From Candidatus Omnitrophota bacterium (GTDB lineage Bacteria > Omnitrophota > Gorgyraeia > 2-02-FULL-51-18 > JAGOUK01): DNA of 10,771 nucleotides. The first letter of the stretch is position 1. Each line of letters begins with the position of its first letter. Of this stretch, positions 7,000 to 10,771 are shown piece by piece. The stretch lies in the NCBI GenBank assembly GCA_020058965.1, contig JAGVCY010000234.1, positions 1 to 10,771 of the forward strand, in the 5' to 3' direction. The notes under the pieces are model-generated. The model did not search any database and had not been told where the DNA came from. It was given only the letters and a program-made list of their open reading frames with translations. Position numbers and translations under genes: made by a program.

Positions 7000-8040
7000 A
7001 TGAGCGCTGATCAAACCCCAGAACCCATGCTCAAGGAAGGCCAGTTCGGCTTGAGGCCGGAAGCGTCGGAATTTCCGATGATGGCCGTGCTGTCTTTTGT
7101 TTATCCCTGCAACGCGCTTTGTCCCCATTGTCCCTACACCAACTCGAATATCCGCAAAGAATATAAAGATGTTCCGTTTATGCCGGAGCACACCTTCAAA
7201 AAAATCGCGGACGAATGCGGCAAGTACGGAGCGATGCTGAGGATTTCGGGCGGCGGAGAGCCGATGATGCATCCGATCGGCACCGAACTTTTGGTGTATG
7301 CCAAAAAAGTAGGTTGCCGGGTTGGACTGATCACGAACGGCTCTAAATTTGATGAGGCGAATTCGCGCGCGCTGTTGACGGCACATTTGGACACCATTGA
7401 GTTCTCAGTGGATGCGGATAATCCGGAAGCTTATGGGATCGTCCGCAAGGGACTTAATTGGGAGACGCTGTTGGAAAACGCACGGCGCATGCTGAGGCTG
7501 AGAACCGAGCTGGGCAGTCAAACCAAGATCATCGCATCCGGCGTCAATCAAAAGGAAGTGGATATCGACCGGGTCGAAAAATACTGGGTGGAGAATATCG
7601 GAGTCGACACCTTCATAAAGCGGAAGTTTTTGACCTGGGGCGTTAACACCTCACTGGACGACTCACGCTCCGCCGACCCCGCACCCTACCTGAACACCGA
7701 CGAAGTCCCTTGTCCGTTTATTTTTGAGCGATTGAACATCGACAGCCGCGGCAATGTCATGGTCTGCGGCTATGACATCGCGGCCAAGACCAGCATGGGC
7801 AATGTCCATGAACAGTCCATCCACGAGATTTGGCAGGGTGAAGGTTTTAAATACTATCGAACCATGCACCTGGCCAACAAAGGCAAGGACATCCCGATCT
7901 GCTCCACATGTCCCGATTGGAAGTACCGCTCCTGGGATCACAATTACTGGAAGGTTCTGCGGAATGCGGAGAAGAGTCGCCTCGGCAAAATGGGGCTTCT
8001 GAGCGAAAATGATGATTTTCAGGCTCAGGTGTCCCATTAA
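7000..8040 (+). CDS. Radical SAM protein with SPASM-like C-terminal domain
   Basis: A 346-residue radical SAM enzyme of unknown substrate. Residues 37-44 read C-N-A-L-C-P-H-C, the CX3CX2C motif holding the [4Fe-4S] cluster that cleaves S-adenosylmethionine (C37, C41, C44). G-G-G-E-P at 84-88 is the usual SAM-binding motif. A later strand with L-I-T-N-G and E-F-S-V-D-A-D also fits the partial TIM barrel. The C-terminus has C238, C256 and a C-S-T-C pair (C301, C304), a spacing typical of SPASM domains that bind an auxiliary iron-sulphur cluster, with N-I-D-S-R-G-N-V-M-V-C and G-N-V-H-E-Q-S-I-H-E-I-W as expected landmarks. I chose ATG 7000 over TTG 6970 because it is a standard codon and the preceding residues look non-coding; AGG at 6986-6988 is a weak ribosome site. 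The neighbours suggest modification of a sugar or lipid-linked glycan, but peptide or other substrates cannot be ruled out. Confidence 0.88.
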   Translation: MSADQTPEPMLKEGQFGLRPEASEFPMMAVLSFVYPCNALCPHCPYTNSNIRKEYKDVPFMPEHTFKKIADECGKYGAMLRISGGGEPMMHPIGTELLVYAKKVGCRVGLITNGSKFDEANSRALLTAHLDTIEFSVDADNPEAYGIVRKGLNWETLLENARRMLRLRTELGSQTKIIASGVNQKEVDIDRVEKYWVENIGVDTFIKRKFLTWGVNTSLDDSRSADPAPYLNTDEVPCPFIFERLNIDSRGNVMVCGYDIAAKTSMGNVHEQSIHEIWQGEGFKYYRTMHLANKGKDIPICSTCPDWKYRSWDHNYWKVLRNAEKSRLGKMGLLSENDDFQAQVSH

Positions 8041-8084
8041 CATTTTGATCCTGCTTCGCATCGGTTAGGGCTCTTCTTTAGCTT

Positions 8085-9281
8085 ATGACTCACGAAGTGA
8101 ATCGCGGGTACTTTGATTATGTGGTCAACCTGAAGAACAAGATTGGTTTGTATAAAAACGGCACCCGGCTGCTGCTCCTCCCAAGATTGCTTCTATTTCC
8201 CATCATCCTGCTTTACGCGGTCGCTCTATGGGCCGCACTAAGCGCGACCCGAAGATTGAGTTATCAGCGCCGGTTAAATGATGATGTTTTAAGCCGAGCC
8301 GAGGCCATGACGGCATTCGTCGAGCAATATCCTTTTCATTATTATCCGATTCTCGCGAAGGGGTATGAGCTGATGCTTCTGAGGGACCTGATGAAGCAGC
8401 ATCAGGTAGATCCGTCAAATTTGGTGGAGTTTGCCGTCGGCGAGGCATCTCTTTCCCATCGGGTTTTTGAAGGTGTTCAAAGCGCCGTGATTGGCTGCGA
8501 TTTAAACCCCTACAGCCTCCTCCAATGCAAAAAATACGCGCATTTTAAAGCCCTGGTCGTTGCGGATGTGACCGACCCGCCTTTGGTTCCGGGAACCGTC
8601 GACTGTTTGCTGAGCATGAACTTCATGCATCATGTTTCGCAAAAACGCGAAGTCTTGAGCCGGTGGTCGCTCGTTGCCGAGCGGGCTATCTTCAACGAAA
8701 ATACCAATTTCTGGGCTTCGGCGTCCTGCTGGTCGAGCCTGTTGCGGATGCTCGGGTTAAAGCAAGCAGCGGCTCAGGCGGCAAAGGCTCAGGAGCTGGC
8801 CAGCCACCAATCCCTACTCGCCGAAGACGAGATCGACACGATGGTCTCCGAAAATTATTCCATTCTGGAAAGATTTAAGTTCATCGACCGGAGCACGATG
8901 CTGCTTTCAAATATATCTTCCTGGTTCATGATCGGGGTGTACGGTCCGCCGACACCCGAGGTGATAAAAAAAATATCCAAGCCGTTCCGGGAACTCGCCA
9001 AAGCGGTCACAAAAGAGCTTTATCTTTGGGATCAATCCAGGGACAGGAAGCATGATGTTTTTTTACTGTATTTTGGGAAAAGCATTCATTTCCGAAGACA
9101 GGAAGACGAGCCCCACTTTGTTCAGCCTGGCAAGTCTGGATCATTTTCGCTCGAGCAGGCCCGGCAAAAAAACCTGCCGTGCAAGGACGGTATGGTATTC
9201 CTTTTGGCCGATGAGCATCAATCGATATTCGGTGCTTATGACGCAAAAACCCGGGCGGAGGTGGCCCATCAGCACTTATAA
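8085..9281 (+). CDS. Methyltransferase-like protein with N-terminal membrane anchor
   Basis: A 398-residue protein. Residues 29-53 are strongly hydrophobic with two arginines before the core (R28, R34), predicting one membrane segment, followed by a soluble domain. That domain resembles class I SAM-dependent methyltransferases: a motif I-like strand at 113-121 (L-V-E-F-A-V-G-E-A), the next strand G-C-D-L-N-P with D139 as candidate SAM-ribose ligand, and an A-D-V-T-D-P-P-L-V-P-G-T-V-D-C-L-L-S block leading to F-M-H-H-V with H182-H183, as in UbiE/Methyltransf_11 proteins. The SAM-binding loop differs from the normal D-x-G-x-G-x-G: E115 and G119 remain, but two glycines are replaced (E120, S122). 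About 200 residues after the core match nothing I recognise. The 44-base gap before ATG 8085 has no strong ribosome site (AGGG at 8067-8070 is 14 bases away). Activity on a membrane-bound glycan or lipid is inferred; it may be a non-catalytic homologue. Confidence 0.65.
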   Translation: MTHEVNRGYFDYVVNLKNKIGLYKNGTRLLLLPRLLLFPIILLYAVALWAALSATRRLSYQRRLNDDVLSRAEAMTAFVEQYPFHYYPILAKGYELMLLRDLMKQHQVDPSNLVEFAVGEASLSHRVFEGVQSAVIGCDLNPYSLLQCKKYAHFKALVVADVTDPPLVPGTVDCLLSMNFMHHVSQKREVLSRWSLVAERAIFNENTNFWASASCWSSLLRMLGLKQAAAQAAKAQELASHQSLLAEDEIDTMVSENYSILERFKFIDRSTMLLSNISSWFMIGVYGPPTPEVIKKISKPFRELAKAVTKELYLWDQSRDRKHDVFLLYFGKSIHFRRQEDEPHFVQPGKSGSFSLEQARQKNLPCKDGMVFLLADEHQSIFGAYDAKTRAEVAHQHL

Positions 9282-9282
9282 A

Positions 9283-10771
9283 ATGGATGCGTTAATGCCG
9301 GATCCCGCGCGGGTTCAGCCAACGGAACAACATCCGCATAAAAGCCGGGTACTTATTTTATTGGACTCCCTGGTCGGCGGCGGAACCCAGCAGGCGCTGT
9401 ACGATTACCTGCGATTAGCGGATCGAAACCGGCTTCAGATTCGTGTCGTGGCTTTGACATCCGTGGGAGATGTGTTCGCGGCTCGCATGCGTGAATTTGT
9501 GGAAGTAGATTTTGTTCACGCGGGACCGAACAACGCAATGATTTTATTTCATCCGATCCTGTGGCTGAGGCTCAAAGGGTTGGTCGGCTCGTTTGACCCT
9601 CAAGTGCTTCACGCGCGGTTGGACGGCTCGTTATTTTTCGGTTCCATCCTTTCCAGTCTTTTGAAGATACCAAATTTTGTGTACACCATCGAAGCGTCCC
9701 AACAACAGGGAACACATCTGGGCACCCGCGCCGCTTCGTACCGCATGCTTCTGAAAACCGCGCGGGCAATTTTTACGAGTTATCCTGATGAATACCTGCG
9801 CATGAAGCTTCCGGCAGATCGGATGAAGCCCTACGAGCCATCGGTAGATTTGGATCATCAGGCGCTACGGCCATCATCCGTTCAATCCGAAGAAGATTTT
9901 GCCAGATCCAGGCCGGTGCTGGTCAGCGTTGGGCGGCTTCATCCGGATAAGGGCCATCAATACGCGATCCGCCTGATGTCCTTGATCCGTGAGTCCGTGC
10001 CAGGAGCCAGACTGTACATTTGTGGTGAGGGAAACTATCGGCCCGAGCTTGAACGCATGATTCGGCAGGAGAATCTGCAAGCGACGGTGACCCTGCTCGG
10101 ATACACCGATAGTGTGGACTGGCTGTTGAAACGAGCGGATATTTTTTTAAGTTTGATGACCAACGAGCCGCTGAATCTGGCCGCCGCACGGGCGATGAAG
10201 TGGGGGCTTCCAGTGCTGTCCTTCGATACCGGGTTGACCGCGCATGTCCAAATTCGGGAAGGTGTGAACGGGTTTATGCTGCCCCTCCGCGATCTCCGCG
10301 ACGCTCCGGCCAAGCTCAATCAGCTGATGGAACTATCCGACCGTTCGAAGATCAGCGCATCAGTCGCCTTGTTGAGCGCCCCGCAATTGGCGGAAAAGTA
10401 TGACCATATGTATCGAGCGCTCAATCAAGCGCATCCCGTGGAGTCTTCCTCCGCCAACTTTGACTTTGGCGTCAATTGGGCGAGTTACTCCAAAAAAGTG
10501 ATCAGTCCGGAGCGGTTGGACGCCGCCACCGCGTCGCTGGCGGAATTGGCGACCGTCGAACGGGTTAAAGGCCGTTCTTATTTGGATGTCGGCTGCGGAA
10601 CCGGAATTTTTAGCATCGCGGCCGCGCGGCTCGGCGCGGAGCCCGTGCTCGGGATCGATGTGAACGCCACTTGCGTCGAAGTTTCCAGGGCCAATTCTCG
10701 GAATTTTGATTGCGGAGGCCGCGCGCCGCGGTTTGAGGAGATCAGTATTCTGGATACGGAGCGCGTTTCCC
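9283..10771 (+). CDS. GT4 glycosyltransferase fused to class I SAM-dependent methyltransferase (3' end outside window)
   Basis: From ATG 9283 the frame stays open to the window edge (496 complete codons, no stop). Residues from about 25 to 385 form a GT4 glycosyltransferase: V-L-I-L-L-D-S-L-V-G-G-G-T-Q-Q at the N-terminus, S-V-G-R-L-H-P-D-K-G around 215-224 with R218 and K223 as donor-phosphate contacts, C-G-E-G-N near 247, and G-V-N-G-F after the motif region. The EX7E site reads E295-P-L-N-L-A-A-A-R303, so the second glutamate is arginine. From about residue 393 (F-D-F-G-V-N-W) a methyltransferase begins, with motif I L-D-V-G-C-G-T-G at 434-441 and G-I-D-V-N as the acidic strand-2 motif. 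A single protein could add a sugar and methylate it or a neighbouring residue. The preceding stop TAA (9279-9281) is 1 base from the start. ATG 9295 is an alternative start. Fusion is certain over the visible frame unless a sequencing frameshift joined two genes. Confidence 0.85.
   Translation, partial: MDALMPDPARVQPTEQHPHKSRVLILLDSLVGGGTQQALYDYLRLADRNRLQIRVVALTSVGDVFAARMREFVEVDFVHAGPNNAMILFHPILWLRLKGLVGSFDPQVLHARLDGSLFFGSILSSLLKIPNFVYTIEASQQQGTHLGTRAASYRMLLKTARAIFTSYPDEYLRMKLPADRMKPYEPSVDLDHQALRPSSVQSEEDFARSRPVLVSVGRLHPDKGHQYAIRLMSLIRESVPGARLYICGEGNYRPELERMIRQENLQATVTLLGYTDSVDWLLKRADIFLSLMTNEPLNLAAARAMKWGLPVLSFDTGLTAHVQIREGVNGFMLPLRDLRDAPAKLNQLMELSDRSKISASVALLSAPQLAEKYDHMYRALNQAHPVESSSANFDFGVNWASYSKKVISPERLDAATASLAELATVERVKGRSYLDVGCGTGIFSIAAARLGAEPVLGIDVNATCVEVSRANSRNFDCGGRAPRFEEISILDTERVS

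Noticed and set aside
6811..7386. Minus-strand open frame (191 codons) spanning the end of asnB, the gap and the radical SAM start
   Set aside because: Most of it is antisense to two strongly supported genes, and no recognisable motif or start signal was seen.
8041..8084. 44-base gap checked for a terminator or regulatory RNA
   Set aside because: Only a trivial TGC-TTC-GCA three-base stem is present, with no U-tract following.
5089..10771. Possible RiPP-like pathway (AsnB-like, radical SAM/SPASM, methyltransferases)
   Set aside because: No precursor peptide or leader-recognition domain is visible, the gaps of 54 and 44 bases leave no room for one, AsnB keeps its full glutaminase domain, and the remaining genes are glycan-related.

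Overview
The window is a continuous stretch of a cell-surface polysaccharide / glycoconjugate biosynthesis locus. All nine protein genes lie on the + strand and are packed with almost no intergenic space. The first gene enters from the left (only its C-terminus is present) and the last runs off the right edge without a stop. No tRNA, rRNA, CRISPR array, insertion sequence, attachment site or terminator was seen.

Layout. 1-336: C-terminus of an NAD-dependent sugar-nucleotide epimerase/dehydratase. 336-1496: DegT/StrS-type PLP sugar aminotransferase, started by a TAATG junction. 1502-2950: polytopic membrane protein resembling the HTTM / vitamin K-dependent gamma-carboxylase-like family, with a soluble C-terminal region. 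2940-3932: flippase-like membrane protein of the lysylphosphatidylglycerol synthase TM / UPF0104 family. 3929-5101: GT4 glycosyltransferase. 5089-6945: glutamine-hydrolysing asparagine synthetase (AsnB type). 7000-8040: radical SAM protein with a SPASM-like C-terminal cysteine set. 8085-9281: methyltransferase-like protein with an N-terminal membrane anchor. 9283-end: a GT4 glycosyltransferase fused in one frame to a class I SAM-dependent methyltransferase.

How the genes may work together (inference). The dehydratase/epimerase and aminotransferase would make an amino-deoxy nucleotide sugar. The two GT4 proteins would add sugars to a lipid-linked acceptor. AsnB could amidate a uronic acid, as its homologues are believed to do in O-antigen loci. 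The radical SAM protein and the two methyltransferase modules would decorate the glycan or its lipid. The two polytopic proteins would act on the membrane-bound intermediate. Start/stop overlaps (TAATG, ATGA, and 11- and 13-base overlaps) point to translational coupling over the first six genes. The 54-base gap before the radical SAM gene contains the only promoter-like hexamer noticed, so a second transcription unit may begin there.

Organism. GC content is moderate to slightly high by eye (roughly mid-50s percent, not computed). The gene set suits a bacterium with a complex envelope. The mix of HTTM-like, radical SAM/SPASM, AsnB and fused GT-methyltransferase genes is reminiscent of uncultured lineages such as Omnitrophota or other PVC-related groups. 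That placement is a weak impression, not a sequence-based assignment. The most unusual items are the GT4-methyltransferase fusion with an altered EX7E motif, the carboxylase-like membrane protein in a glycan operon, and the membrane-anchored methyltransferase with a divergent SAM-binding loop.
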